Assembly: GCA_947259705.1 (NCBI GenBank)
Contig: CAMYNL010000028.1
Span: 1 to 38,796, forward strand
Length of the DNA stretch: 38,796 bases
DNA from: an uncultured Gammaproteobacteria bacterium
Lineage (GTDB): Bacteria; Pseudomonadota; Gammaproteobacteria; Arenicellales; JAANXG01
Direction: 5' to 3'
Shown here: in pieces, positions 16,729-25,274 of the stretch
How positions within the stretch are numbered: the stretch's first letter is position 1
How the letters are laid out: each line of letters opens with the position of its first letter
Made by a program: the position numbers and the translations under genes
Notes under the pieces: model-generated
Told to the model about the DNA's origin: nothing
The model's database searches: none
Seen by the model: the letters and a program-made list of their open reading frames with translations, nothing else

Positions 16729-19089
16729 ATGGGAGAGCGGTTCGACCAGTGGAGCCTGCGTTACGCGGGCTGGGTAATCCGTCATCGCTGGTGGGTCATC
16801 GCGATCAGCCTGGGGCTGGCTGTGCTGGCGGCTAGCGGGGCCCGCCACCTCAGCTTCTCGAACAACTACCGGGTGTTTTTCAGCCAGGAGAACCCCGAGC
16901 TCAACGCCTTCGAGTCGTTTCAGAACACCTATACCAAGAACGACAACATCCTGTTCGTGCTGCAGCCCGCCGATGGCGTCGTGTTCACGCCCCGGCTTGC
17001 CGAAGCAGTTGAGTGGCTCACCGCGGAGGCGTGGAAGGTGCCCTTCGCGATCCGCGTCGACTCGGTGTCCAACTTTCAGTACAGCTGGGCCGACGGTGAT
17101 GACCTGACGGTAGAGGACCTGGTGCGGGACGGAGCGTCCCTGAGCCCTGAGCTGCTGGCTGCAAGACAGGCGGTGGCACTCGCCGAACCACTGTTGCGCG
17201 ACAACCTGATCTCCCCGGATGCCGACACCACCGGCGTCAACGTCACCATACAGTACCCCGAGCTGGACGAGATGGGCGAGGTGCCGGCGGCGGTCGCCCA
17301 TGCGCGTGGGCTGGCGGCGGAACTGCGCGCCCGTTACCCCGAGTTGACCGTGGTGCTGTCGGGGCTGTCCATGCTCAATAATGCCTTTGCGGAATCCGGG
17401 CAGGCCGATGCCCAGACCCTGGTGCCGCTCATGTATCTGCTGCTGATCATCGTAATGGCACTGGCGTTGCGCAGCATGGCAGGGACCGTCACCACCTTGC
17501 TGGTGATCGGACTGTCCACTGCCACCGCCATGGGCCTGGCCGGGCATTTCGGCATCAAGCTCACCCCCATATCCATTACCGCGCCCACCATCATCCTGAC
17601 CCTGGCCATCGCCGACAGCGTGCACCTGCTGGTATCCATGCTGGGCCTGATGCGGGCCGGCCAGGAAAAGCTGCAAGCGCTGAAGGAAAGCGTGCGTATA
17701 AATTTCGTGCCGGTGAGCATTACCAGCCTCACCACCATTGTCGGTTTCCTCAGTCTCAATTTCTCCGACGCCCCGCCGTTCTGGCATCTCGGCAACATCA
17801 CCGCCATGGGCATCGCGGCCGCCTGGGCGTTCTCCCTGGCGTTTCTGCCGGCCCTGCTCAGCGTGTTGCCCGTTCGTCCCGGCAGGCGGGGCAGTGTGCT
17901 CGCCCGGCTGGAGGGCCTGATGGAAAGGCTGGCGGAGTTCGTCATCGTGCGGCGGCGGCCCATCCTGGTGATGATGGGCACGCTAGCGCTGGGGCTGGCG
18001 GCCCTGGCGCCCACTGTTTCGCTCAATGACCAGTTCGTGCGTTATTTCGACAAGCGCGTGGAGTTCCGCAACCATGCGGATTTTGCGGTGCAGAACCTCA
18101 ACGGCGTGTATGTGATCGAATTCTCGGTACCTGCGGCCGAGTCGGGCGGCGTCAGTGAGCCCGCCTACCTGGAACGGTTGGGCGCCTTCAGTTCCTGGCT
18201 GCGCGCGCAGCCGGAAGTCATGCATGTGTACAGCTATTCGGACGTTATCAAGCGGCTGAACAAGAACATGCATGGCGACGACGAGAACTGGTATCGGGTC
18301 CCGGAAAACCGGGAACTGGCGGCACAGTATCTGCTGCTTTACGAGATCTCACTACCGTTCGGGCTGGACCTGAACGACCGGATCAACGTCGACAAGTCCG
18401 CCACCCGGGTCAGCGTGACCGTGGATGATCTGTCGACCACGGAGATCCGCGCCTTCCTGGACCGGTCGATCAACTGGTTTGCCGACAACGCACCGGCATA
18501 CATGCACAACCGTCCCACCGGGGCGTCGGTGATGTTCAGCTATATCTCGCAACGGAACATCGAGAGCATGCTCAGGGGCAACCTGATCGCGATCCTTGCT
18601 ATCGCCCTGATCATGATACTGAGCCTTCGTTCCCTGGGCCTGGGTCTACTGTCGCTGGTGCCAAATGCGGTGCCGATACTGATGACCTTCGGGGTGTGGT
18701 CTTTGCTGGTGGGGCAGGTCGGTATGGCGGCTGCTACGGTCACTGCGACCTCGCTGGGCATCGTCGTGGATGACACCGTGCATTTTCTGAGCAAGTATCT
18801 GCTGGCGCGGCGCGAGAGAGGCCACGACCGCGCCGATGCCATCCGCTATGCCTTTCGTACCGTGGGGCCAGCCATCGTAGTGACAACCGTGGTGCTGACG
18901 GCTGGTTTCAGCGTACTCGCCGCATCCACCTTCCTGGTTAACGCCCAGATGGGGATGCTGACCGCAATCGCCGTGGTGCTGGCACTGGTCACTGACTTTC
19001 TGCTGCTGCCGGCGCTGCTGCTCATAGGTTATACAACGCAAACCAAGGAGGTCTCTCATGAACTCGAAACCGCGCAACAAGTTGCCTGA
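16729..19089 (+). CDS. RND-superfamily exporter (MMPL/COG1033 type)
   Basis: A 786-residue inner-membrane transporter. One N-terminal helix (about residues 22-42) is followed by a large periplasmic domain, a block of helices (about 225-400) with the motif ADSVHLL, a seventh helix, a second periplasmic domain and a final helix block (about 620-770) with the matching DDTVHFLSKY motif. The internal duplication and the D-x-VH motifs are typical of COG1033/MMPL transporters, proton-driven exporters of lipids and other hydrophobic compounds; HpnN is a known relative. AAGGAGGA at 16717 precedes the ATG at 16729. Its end overlaps the next gene by 32 bases. Confidence 0.9.
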   Translation: MGERFDQWSLRYAGWVIRHRWWVIAISLGLAVLAASGARHLSFSNNYRVFFSQENPELNAFESFQNTYTKNDNILFVLQPADGVVFTPRLAEAVEWLTAEAWKVPFAIRVDSVSNFQYSWADGDDLTVEDLVRDGASLSPELLAARQAVALAEPLLRDNLISPDADTTGVNVTIQYPELDEMGEVPAAVAHARGLAAELRARYPELTVVLSGLSMLNNAFAESGQADAQTLVPLMYLLLIIVMALALRSMAGTVTTLLVIGLSTATAMGLAGHFGIKLTPISITAPTIILTLAIADSVHLLVSMLGLMRAGQEKLQALKESVRINFVPVSITSLTTIVGFLSLNFSDAPPFWHLGNITAMGIAAAWAFSLAFLPALLSVLPVRPGRRGSVLARLEGLMERLAEFVIVRRRPILVMMGTLALGLAALAPTVSLNDQFVRYFDKRVEFRNHADFAVQNLNGVYVIEFSVPAAESGGVSEPAYLERLGAFSSWLRAQPEVMHVYSYSDVIKRLNKNMHGDDENWYRVPENRELAAQYLLLYEISLPFGLDLNDRINVDKSATRVSVTVDDLSTTEIRAFLDRSINWFADNAPAYMHNRPTGASVMFSYISQRNIESMLRGNLIAILAIALIMILSLRSLGLGLLSLVPNAVPILMTFGVWSLLVGQVGMAAATVTATSLGIVVDDTVHFLSKYLLARRERGHDRADAIRYAFRTVGPAIVVTTVVLTAGFSVLAASTFLVNAQMGMLTAIAVVLALVTDFLLLPALLLIGYTTQTKEVSHELETAQQVA

Positions 19090-19876
19090 AGCACTGCTGG
19101 TAGCCGCCAGCCTTCTCGTCGCCGCCGGCGCCGCCATTGCTGACACCGAATCAATCGAGGAAAAGGGCTTTGCCATCGCCGCTCGCAGCGACCGCTCGGA
19201 CAATGGTTTCCATAACAGCCTCGTCGAGCTGAAAATGGTGTTGCGTAACGCGGCGGGCCGTGAAAGCACACGGTCGCTGGCCATCAAAACCCTGGAAAAG
19301 CCCAACGAGGAAGTCGGGGACAAGAGCCTGATCGTGTTCGACAGCCCGGCGGACATCGACGGCACCGCGCTGTTGTCCCATGCCCATATACTCGAGGCGG
19401 ACAACCAGTGGCTCTACCTGCCGGCGCTGAAGCGCACCAAGCGGATCTCTTCAGTCAACAAGTCCGGCCCATTCGTGGGCAGTGAATTTGCCTTCGAGGA
19501 CTTCACCGCGCTGGAACTCAACAAGTTCACCTATAAGTATCTGCGCAGCGAGCCGTGCGGTGAGTTTACCTGCGACGTAGTCGAGCGCACTCCGCGCTAC
19601 GAGCACTCCGGCTATACCAAGCAGGTGAGCTGGGTGGACCAGAGTATTTTCCAGGTCAGGCGTGTGGAGTTCTACGACCGCCGCGGCGACCTCCTCAAGG
19701 TGCTCACACTGGGCGACTATCGCCAGTATCAGGACAGGTACTGGCGCGCCCACAAACTGTCGATGGTGAACATGCAGACGAAAAAAGAGACCGATCTGGT
19801 GTATTCCGATTACACTTTCGGTACAGGACTCGATGAGGGTGACTTCAACAAATCGGCGTTGCGCCGGATTCATTGA
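19058..19876 (+). CDS. Outer membrane lipoprotein-sorting protein (LolA-like)
   Basis: A 272-residue exported protein with a signal peptide (LLVAASLLVAAGAAIADTES). The sequence from about residue 55 (LVELKMVLRNAAGRESTRSLAIKTL) through NQWLYLPALKRTKRISS and FVGSEFAFEDF to the basic C-terminus matches the LolA-like 'outer membrane lipoprotein-sorting protein' family (PF17131), which folds into a half-barrel with a hydrophobic groove. The ATG at 19058 follows AAGGAGG and lies inside the exporter gene, so the two are co-translated. The protein may carry a lipid across the periplasm between the RND pump and the barrel encoded next. Confidence 0.85.
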   Translation: MNSKPRNKLPEALLVAASLLVAAGAAIADTESIEEKGFAIAARSDRSDNGFHNSLVELKMVLRNAAGRESTRSLAIKTLEKPNEEVGDKSLIVFDSPADIDGTALLSHAHILEADNQWLYLPALKRTKRISSVNKSGPFVGSEFAFEDFTALELNKFTYKYLRSEPCGEFTCDVVERTPRYEHSGYTKQVSWVDQSIFQVRRVEFYDRRGDLLKVLTLGDYRQYQDRYWRAHKLSMVNMQTKKETDLVYSDYTFGTGLDEGDFNKSALRRIH

Positions 19877-19959
19877 TCGTATAACGGGCCACCGGCGGAG
19901 GGATGTGCGCCGACGGCTCCGAGCTGCTGAATTCGCCCGCCAGAACAAAGACTCCATTG

Positions 19960-21180
19960 ATGCATGAAGCGATGAAGCATCCGATTACGACTGTGGCGCG
20001 GTATCTTATCGGCACATCGCTGGGTGTGACTTGTGTCATGCCGGTGCTCGCCGACTCCGAGATGAATTTCTCCGGCTTCTTGGCCGGGGAGGCGCGCTTG
20101 TTCACGCAGACGCCCCAGTTTTCCGGCCAGCTGGACCGGAACGAATACTCACTGGCGCTGCAACCGGAACTGCGCTACGAATTCAACGACCAGCGCGTCA
20201 CCCTGGTCCCGTTCTATCGCGAAGACAGCCTCGACGAGGAGCGTTCCCATTTCGATCTGCGCGAGTTCAACTGGCGCAAGGCCGGAGACGACTGGGACCT
20301 GCTGGTCGGGTTGGGGCGCGTGTTCTGGGGCGTGACCGAGTCGCGTCACCTGGTGGATGTCATCAACCAGACCGACCTGGTGGAGAACATCGACCAGGAG
20401 GACAAGCTGGGTCAACCGATGGTCAACCTGGCCTTGCTGCAGGACTGGGGCACGGTGGGCCTCTTCGTTCTGCCGGGTTTCCGTGAGCGGACCTTCCCCG
20501 GGGTGCGGGGACGTCTTCGCACCCCCCTGCCCGTGGATACCGATAATCCTGTCTATGAGTCCAGCGCTGAAGACAGTCATGTAGACGCCGCGGTGCGGTA
20601 CTCTCATGTGATCGACGACTGGGACGTCGGCATTTATTACTTCTACGGCACCGGCCGGGAACCTTCCTTCATCGGCAACGGGGATGGCACGCGACTGCTG
20701 CCAGTCTACAGCATCATCAACCAGGTCGGTACGGACATCCAGTGGACCCATGAGGCCTGGTTGTGGAAGTTCGAGGGCATCGTCAGGGAGGGGCAGGGCG
20801 AAACCTTCGGCGCCCTGGTGGCCGGCTTCGAATACACCTTCTACCAGATCGCCGAGACGGCACTGGACCTGGGCATACTGGCGGAATACCTGCACGACGG
20901 GCGCGACGAGACGGCCCCGCCGGTATTGTTCGACGACGATATCTTTCTGGGCGCACGCCTGGCATTCAACGATACCGCCGACACCGCCGTGCTCGGCGGC
21001 ATCATCTTCGATCCAAGCACGACGGAGAAGTTCTTCAGCCTCGAGGCCGAGCGCCGTCTGACCGACCACATCACGACAGAACTGGAGATTCGCGTGTTCT
21101 CCGACGAACCCGCCGATCGTCTGCTGAGCAGTTTCAGCCGCGACGATTACATCCAGCTCACCCTGGCCTATTACTTCTAA
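19960..21180 (+). CDS. Outer-membrane beta-barrel protein, partner of RND exporter
   Basis: About 406 residues with a signal peptide (TTVARYLIGTSLGVTCVMPVLADSE) and alternating-hydrophobicity strands throughout, ending in LTLAYYF with a terminal Phe, the classic outer-membrane barrel signature. It resembles the DUF1302-like barrels that pair with COG1033 exporters and LolA-like proteins in other proteobacteria; that pairing is the main functional hint. The start is ambiguous: ATG 19960 or ATG 19972 (MKHPITT) both suit the signal peptide, and neither has a strong ribosome site; the frame is open from 19903. The gene ends at 21180, where the REP-like array begins. Confidence 0.75.
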   Translation: MHEAMKHPITTVARYLIGTSLGVTCVMPVLADSEMNFSGFLAGEARLFTQTPQFSGQLDRNEYSLALQPELRYEFNDQRVTLVPFYREDSLDEERSHFDLREFNWRKAGDDWDLLVGLGRVFWGVTESRHLVDVINQTDLVENIDQEDKLGQPMVNLALLQDWGTVGLFVLPGFRERTFPGVRGRLRTPLPVDTDNPVYESSAEDSHVDAAVRYSHVIDDWDVGIYYFYGTGREPSFIGNGDGTRLLPVYSIINQVGTDIQWTHEAWLWKFEGIVREGQGETFGALVAGFEYTFYQIAETALDLGILAEYLHDGRDETAPPVLFDDDIFLGARLAFNDTADTAVLGGIIFDPSTTEKFFSLEAERRLTDHITTELEIRVFSDEPADRLLSSFSRDDYIQLTLAYYF

Positions 21181-21278
21181 AAAGTGGGGTCAGATCCGAC
21201 TTTTCACACGGAAGGAGGCTACAAAAGTGGGGTCAGATCCGACTTTTTTCAAAAAGTGGGGTCAGATCCGACTTTTTT
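21179..21278 (+). repeat. REP-like repeats, three copies in forward orientation
   Basis: Three cores GTGGGGTCAGATCCGAC at 21184-21200, 21227-21243 and 21256-21272, each flanked by A runs before and T runs after so that every unit can fold as AAAAGT/ACTTTT. The first abuts the barrel gene's stop and may terminate that operon. A 22-base spacer (21205-21226, CACACGG...CTACAAAA) precedes copy 2 and recurs before the sixth copy. Confidence 0.85.
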
Positions 21279-21295
21279 CCAAGTTGAAAGCTATA

Positions 21296-21399
21296 AAAAG
21301 GGATCTGACCCCACTTTTCTAAAAGCTATAAAAAGGGATCTGACCCCACTTTTGACCCACACGGAAGGAGGCTACAAAAAGGGATCTGACCCCACTTTT
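21296..21399 (-). repeat. REP-like repeats, three copies in reverse orientation
   Basis: Three cores GGGATCTGACCCCAC at 21300-21314, 21335-21349 and 21381-21395, the inverse of the preceding set but lacking its GAC extension. Copies 4 and 5 share a direct spacer AAAGCTATAAAAA; copy 6 follows the same 22-base spacer as copy 2, at 21358-21379. Facing groups could fold into one long hairpin. Confidence 0.85.
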
Positions 21400-21415
21400 C
21401 GGAACGAGGTATAAT
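21386..21415 (+). promoter_or_regulatory. Putative RAYT promoter partly inside a REP copy
   Basis: A perfect -10 TATAAT at 21410-21415 has a -35-like CTGACC at 21386-21391, 18 bases upstream and within the sixth REP core. The -35 match is weak, so the link is inferred. Confidence 0.45.
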
Positions 21416-21453
21416 TCGGACACTCAGTTAGCCCACCGCTCAAGGAGATGGAG

Positions 21454-22149
21454 ATGGCACGGAAGCCGCGCTTCAACCTACCCGGATATCCGCAGCATGT
21501 CACGCAGCGTGGTAACAATCGGAAACCATGTTTTTTCTCGCCGAGGGACTTTCAGTATTACCTGGATTGCCTGGGAGAAGCCTGCATAAATCGGGAGTGT
21601 GCGTTACATGCTTATGTACTCATGACAAATCACGTACATCTGCTCATCACGCCCGCCAAGGAACAGGGCGTGTCTCTATTGATGCAGGACGTAGGGCGCA
21701 AATATGTTCACTATGTGAACCGAAGCTATGGCAGATCTGGGACCTTGTGGGAAGGACGCTTCAAGGCCAGCCTGGTGGATGCAGATGCATATCTTCTCGT
21801 GTGCCATCGATATATAGAATCAAATCCCATTCGGGCTGGCATGGCCAACTCTCTTTCGGACTACCGCTGGTCCAGTTATCATTCCAATGCTTATGGGAAG
21901 ATCGACCCCTTGGTTCGGCCTCACTCCTTGTATCTGGGCCTGGCAGATGACGGCCCCGCGCGACGCCGTATCTACCGCGATATGTTTAGTGAGGCAGTCA
22001 AGCCATCCGTCATGAATGAACTGCGGGAGGCAACCAGCCGGGAGTTGGTGTTTGGCGGCGATGATTTCAAAGACAGGGTCGAGCGCGAAATCGGACGTCA
22101 GGTGCGGCCCGCAAGTCTGGGACGACCAAGGGTGCGGTGGGGCAAGTGA
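21454..22149 (+). CDS. REP-associated tyrosine transposase (RAYT)
   Basis: A 231-residue HUH single-strand transposase of the IS200-like superfamily. It starts ARKPRFNLPGYPQHVTQRGNNR, the standard RAYT opening, and shows the HUH motif in TNHVHLLITP and the catalytic Tyr in CHRYIESNPIRAGM. AAGGAG at 21442 abuts the ATG at 21448 but is six bases from the ATG at 21454, which I choose. RAYTs are domesticated transposases thought to move or maintain REP sequences in trans; the gene is embedded between six REP copies upstream and one downstream, a typical REPtron layout. Confidence 0.9.
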   Translation: MARKPRFNLPGYPQHVTQRGNNRKPCFFSPRDFQYYLDCLGEACINRECALHAYVLMTNHVHLLITPAKEQGVSLLMQDVGRKYVHYVNRSYGRSGTLWEGRFKASLVDADAYLLVCHRYIESNPIRAGMANSLSDYRWSSYHSNAYGKIDPLVRPHSLYLGLADDGPARRRIYRDMFSEAVKPSVMNELREATSRELVFGGDDFKDRVEREIGRQVRPASLGRPRVRWGK

Positions 22150-22157
22150 AAACGTAT

Positions 22158-22175
22158 GATCTGACCCCACTTTTT
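22158..22175 (-). repeat. REP-like repeat, downstream seventh copy
   Basis: GATCTGACCCCACTTTTT lies nine bases after the RAYT stop, in the same orientation as copies 4-6. With those it brackets the transposase gene. Confidence 0.8.
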
Positions 22176-22195
22176 GTGATGGGGGGCATGGCGAT

Positions 22196-22699
22196 TTGTT
22201 GAGCAGAGCGCTGGGAGCAAGCCGATATCTGATCATCATTGCCGTTGCCGGAGCTTTCCTCGCGGCTACAACGTTGCTGGTTTACGGCGGTATCGAGGCG
22301 GTGCAGGTGGTGGCCAACACCATCGCCAAGGGCGCGGTGTCGAGCAAGGGCGCCAAGGCGATCGCCCTGGAGTTCATTGAAATCGTCGATCTGTTCCTGC
22401 TGGGGACGGTTTTCTACATCATCTCCCTGGGTCTTTACGAGCTGTTTGTTGACGACAGAATCGATCTTCCCGCATGGCTGGTCATCAAGGACCTCGATGA
22501 CCTCAAGAGCAAGCTGGCAGGGGTCGTGGTGGTGGTGATGGCGGTGCTGTTCCTGGGCCAGGTAGTGACCTGGGACGGGGAGCGTGACCTGTTGCGTTTC
22601 GGCGCCGCGATCGCTTTGGTCATTGCCTCGCTCACCTACTTTCTCGGTCTCAAGACGAAGAAGGCAACAGGCCGGCCCGAGTCGGAACGTGAGCCTTGA
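22196..22699 (+). CDS. UPF0114 (YqhA family) membrane protein
   Basis: A 167-residue protein with three to four hydrophobic helices (about residues 10-35, 60-85, 108-125, 135-155). The opening SRYLIIIAVAGAFLAATTLLVYGG and the central EFIEIVDLFLLGTVFYIISLGLYELFVDD are characteristic of the YqhA family, whose role is unknown. No ATG is available in frame upstream; TTG at 22196 or 22199 is the likely start, with a G-rich stretch (GGGGGG, 22181) as the ribosome site. It is convergent with the ligase cassette. Confidence 0.8.
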   Translation: MLSRALGASRYLIIIAVAGAFLAATTLLVYGGIEAVQVVANTIAKGAVSSKGAKAIALEFIEIVDLFLLGTVFYIISLGLYELFVDDRIDLPAWLVIKDLDDLKSKLAGVVVVVMAVLFLGQVVTWDGERDLLRFGAAIALVIASLTYFLGLKTKKATGRPESEREP

Positions 22700-22801
22700 C
22701 TCGCCATGCTTCCCATCTCCTGGTCGGTTCAGCCCTCATGGCGGGGCGTTGGCGTCGGAAAGCGGCCGCGCGGCGGTCACAGACCACGCCGGCAGCTCGG
22801 T

Positions 22802-23746
22802 TCAGGAACCGCGAAACTCGTGTTTGGCAAACCCGACCCGCTCCGTCAGTGAACACGGCGTCGCCACGTAGCTGTCAACCAGTTTCAGCCGCGGTATCAG
22901 GCCGGAGCGATTGGCGATCTGTATGTTCAACCCTGGACGCGCATTGAGTTCCAGCAGCAGGGCTCCCTTCGCCTTGTCCAGCACGAAGTCCGCGCCCAGG
23001 TAACCCATGCCGGTCAACTCGTAGCAGCGGGCCGCGGTCTGCAGCAGCAGGTCCCAATAGGGCACGTGGATTCCGGCGATGGCGACGCCGGTGTCGGGGT
23101 GTTCGGCGACGATACGGTTGGCCAGCACCGCTTCCCGCGTCACCCCCGTGGCGATGTCGACGCCGGCGCCGATGGCGCCCTGGTGCAGGTTGGCCCGGCC
23201 CCGGGAGCGCCAGGTAGGGAGTCGCACCATGGCCATGACCGGCACGCCCCGGTAGACGACGATGCGCACGTCGGGTACTCCCTGGTAAGTGATGCTGGAG
23301 AAAACAGGGTCGAAATTCACCAGGTACTCGATCATCGCCCTGTCCGGCTGCGCGCCCAGGCTGTACATGCCGCTCAGTATCCGCGACAGGTAGTGCTGCA
23401 GGTCGTGGTCCGTCAGCATGCCGCCATGCGCTCGGCGGTAGAAACCGTGCAGTTGTCCGCTGATGACCAGGATGCCATTGCCGCCGCTGCCCCGGGCCGG
23501 CTTGATGACGAAGCTCTTCAGCGGCGCCAGGGTGCGCTTGATATGGCTCACCTGACGCTGAATCTCTATCACCCCATAGAGGGGAGGAACGGGAATGCCT
23601 GCATCGGAAGCGAGATCCTTGGTCCGCAGCTTGTCGTCGACGAGGGGGTAGCGGTGGCGCGGGTTGTGTTCGAACAGGCAGGCGATATTGCGATAATTCA
23701 TACCCATCACGCCTGCCCGCTGCAGCTGTGAAACCGTGGCGAACAT
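22802..23746 (-). CDS. RimK-related alpha-L-glutamate ligase-like protein (ATP-grasp)
   Basis: A 314-residue ATP-grasp enzyme. VIKPARGSGGNGILVI is the ATP-binding P-loop-like strand, and LGADFVLDKAKGALLLELNARPGLNIQIAN carries the metal-binding E-x-N end of the fold. Such ligases join an amino acid, often glutamate, to a carboxylate of a peptide or protein. It matches the subfamily (TIGR02291) that travels with an inactive-transglutaminase membrane protein and a Zn_protease/RimB-like enzyme, exactly the gene order here. The start is one base after the preceding stop. Substrate and peptide target are unknown. Confidence 0.85.
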   Translation of the reverse strand: MFATVSQLQRAGVMGMNYRNIACLFEHNPRHRYPLVDDKLRTKDLASDAGIPVPPLYGVIEIQRQVSHIKRTLAPLKSFVIKPARGSGGNGILVISGQLHGFYRRAHGGMLTDHDLQHYLSRILSGMYSLGAQPDRAMIEYLVNFDPVFSSITYQGVPDVRIVVYRGVPVMAMVRLPTWRSRGRANLHQGAIGAGVDIATGVTREAVLANRIVAEHPDTGVAIAGIHVPYWDLLLQTAARCYELTGMGYLGADFVLDKAKGALLLELNARPGLNIQIANRSGLIPRLKLVDSYVATPCSLTERVGFAKHEFRGS

Positions 23747-23747
23747 C

Positions 23748-25274
23748 TCAGGGTTCCCTTCCGAGAACTTCGAAGCGGAGCAGCTCGGTGAGGCGGTATC
23801 CCGAATAGCGACCCAGCAGCAGCGTCATGGCCAGCACCAGCAGAAGGGATTCGGGGAACACGAAGACGAAATAACGCAATAGTTCGATATTCATCAGCAG
23901 ATACGCAAACGCTGCGACCAGCAGGCTGCCGGCGCCCTGCTGCAGGGCTTCCCGGGGACCGGTCTCCTCCCAGACCACGGACATCCGCTCGATGGTCATG
24001 GTCATGATTACCATGGGAAACAGGGCCACGGACAGGCCGCGGGGCATGCCCAGCTTGTAACTGATGATGCTTATCAATCCCATCAGCAGAATCACGACTA
24101 TCAATACCGAGGCCAATCTCGGTACTGCCAGCAGTTTCAGGCGATCGAAGTAGAAGCGGACCGCCAGACCGAGACCGACAACGAGGATGAACAAAACGAT
24201 ACCCCACAACAGCTGGGTTTCCCGGAATGCCAGGGCAATCAGCACCGGCATGAAGGTGCCGAAGGTCTTGATCCCCACCACGTTCCGCATGATGACGAGC
24301 AGGAAAACGCCGATCGGTACCGTCAGCAGCACGTGATAAAGAGCCTGGGTCTCGATGGGCAGATTAAGCAGCGAGAGACCCACCACCGCGGAACGCTCGG
24401 CCTTGCTAACCCCGCGGGCCGAATCCCGAGCGGGCAGGGTATCCAGCGTCACCGATATTCGAGTGTAGAGCGCCTCACCGCCCTCCACGGAAGCAAGTGG
24501 CCTGTCGAAGCGCCACCAGGGCAGGTAATTATCCGGGATGTCCTGCCCCGCGTTGGCAACACCGAAGCGCAGCCACTGACCTTCGTTGAAAACCTCAAGC
24601 CAGTGCACCTCGGCGGCGCTCCTGGCCAGCCGTTGCAGCGCAAAGCCGTGAACAACGCGGGCGGATATGCCGGCCAGGGCCAGTATCCGGGTTGCCAGAT
24701 TTGCGCGTTCCAGAACCGATCTGTCCCTGTCCAGCAGCAACAGGATGTTGTCGTCACTGGCCGGGCTGCCCAGCTCCTCGAGCAACACCGAGACGAGGGT
24801 TTCCACGTCCGCCGACCGCCTGTGAACCGATTCCAAGACGTTGCGGGCCGCTGCGAGTTCCGCACCGTATAGCTCCGGCGCACTGACCTCGGGCGTCTTC
24901 GTGACTTCGAGTTCGTGCGGTCGGGCAAGCCGGCGGATCGTGGCGCGGTAGAGCAGAAACTGCTGGCCTGATGCCAGCCGCGACGACAGCACCGCCTTGC
25001 GGTTGGTCGTTAACTGTCGGATCGACAGGCCGTAGTCTCCGGAGATGAATCGCTCATCGATGACTTCGTAGTGGCCTTCTGTCTGCAGCAGGTAAAGCGA
25101 TGCCTTGGCCGGGCCATCCGATCCGTTGAAACTTATCCGCACCTCCACGTTCCAGGTGTCGATCTCGGCGTCAGGGCCCAGGGGCAATTCGAGAATCACA
25201 ACCTTGTACGCGAATATGGCCGCCGCGAGTATGGTTAGCAGCGCGGCGACCAGGAACACCCGGCGGTTGATCAT
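23748..25274 (-). CDS. Inactive transglutaminase fused to 7-TM domain
   Basis: A 508-residue inner-membrane protein. One N-terminal anchor (FLVAALLTILAAAIFAYKVV) is followed by a periplasmic region with the transglutaminase-like fold (LAGISARVVHGFALQ...VHWLEVFNEGQWLRF) that lacks the catalytic Cys, then seven hydrophobic helices from about residue 310 to 500. This matches the 'inactive transglutaminase fused to 7 transmembrane helices' family. Its ATG overlaps the stop of the upstream protease gene as ATGA, and the ligase follows after one base, so all three are translated together. It may present substrate to, or gate, the paired ligase and protease. Confidence 0.85.
   Translation of the reverse strand: MINRRVFLVAALLTILAAAIFAYKVVILELPLGPDAEIDTWNVEVRISFNGSDGPAKASLYLLQTEGHYEVIDERFISGDYGLSIRQLTTNRKAVLSSRLASGQQFLLYRATIRRLARPHELEVTKTPEVSAPELYGAELAAARNVLESVHRRSADVETLVSVLLEELGSPASDDNILLLLDRDRSVLERANLATRILALAGISARVVHGFALQRLARSAAEVHWLEVFNEGQWLRFGVANAGQDIPDNYLPWWRFDRPLASVEGGEALYTRISVTLDTLPARDSARGVSKAERSAVVGLSLLNLPIETQALYHVLLTVPIGVFLLVIMRNVVGIKTFGTFMPVLIALAFRETQLLWGIVLFILVVGLGLAVRFYFDRLKLLAVPRLASVLIVVILLMGLISIISYKLGMPRGLSVALFPMVIMTMTIERMSVVWEETGPREALQQGAGSLLVAAFAYLLMNIELLRYFVFVFPESLLLVLAMTLLLGRYSGYRLTELLRFEVLGREP

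Noticed and set aside
20149-21069. 306-codon minus-strand frame opposite the outer-membrane barrel gene
   Set aside because: Composition is shadow-like; the plus-strand barrel has a signal peptide and a terminal Phe.
21181-21400. Possible CRISPR array
   Set aside because: Repeat units face both directions, spacers are repeated rather than unique and no cas gene is nearby. The adjacent RAYT explains the repeats.
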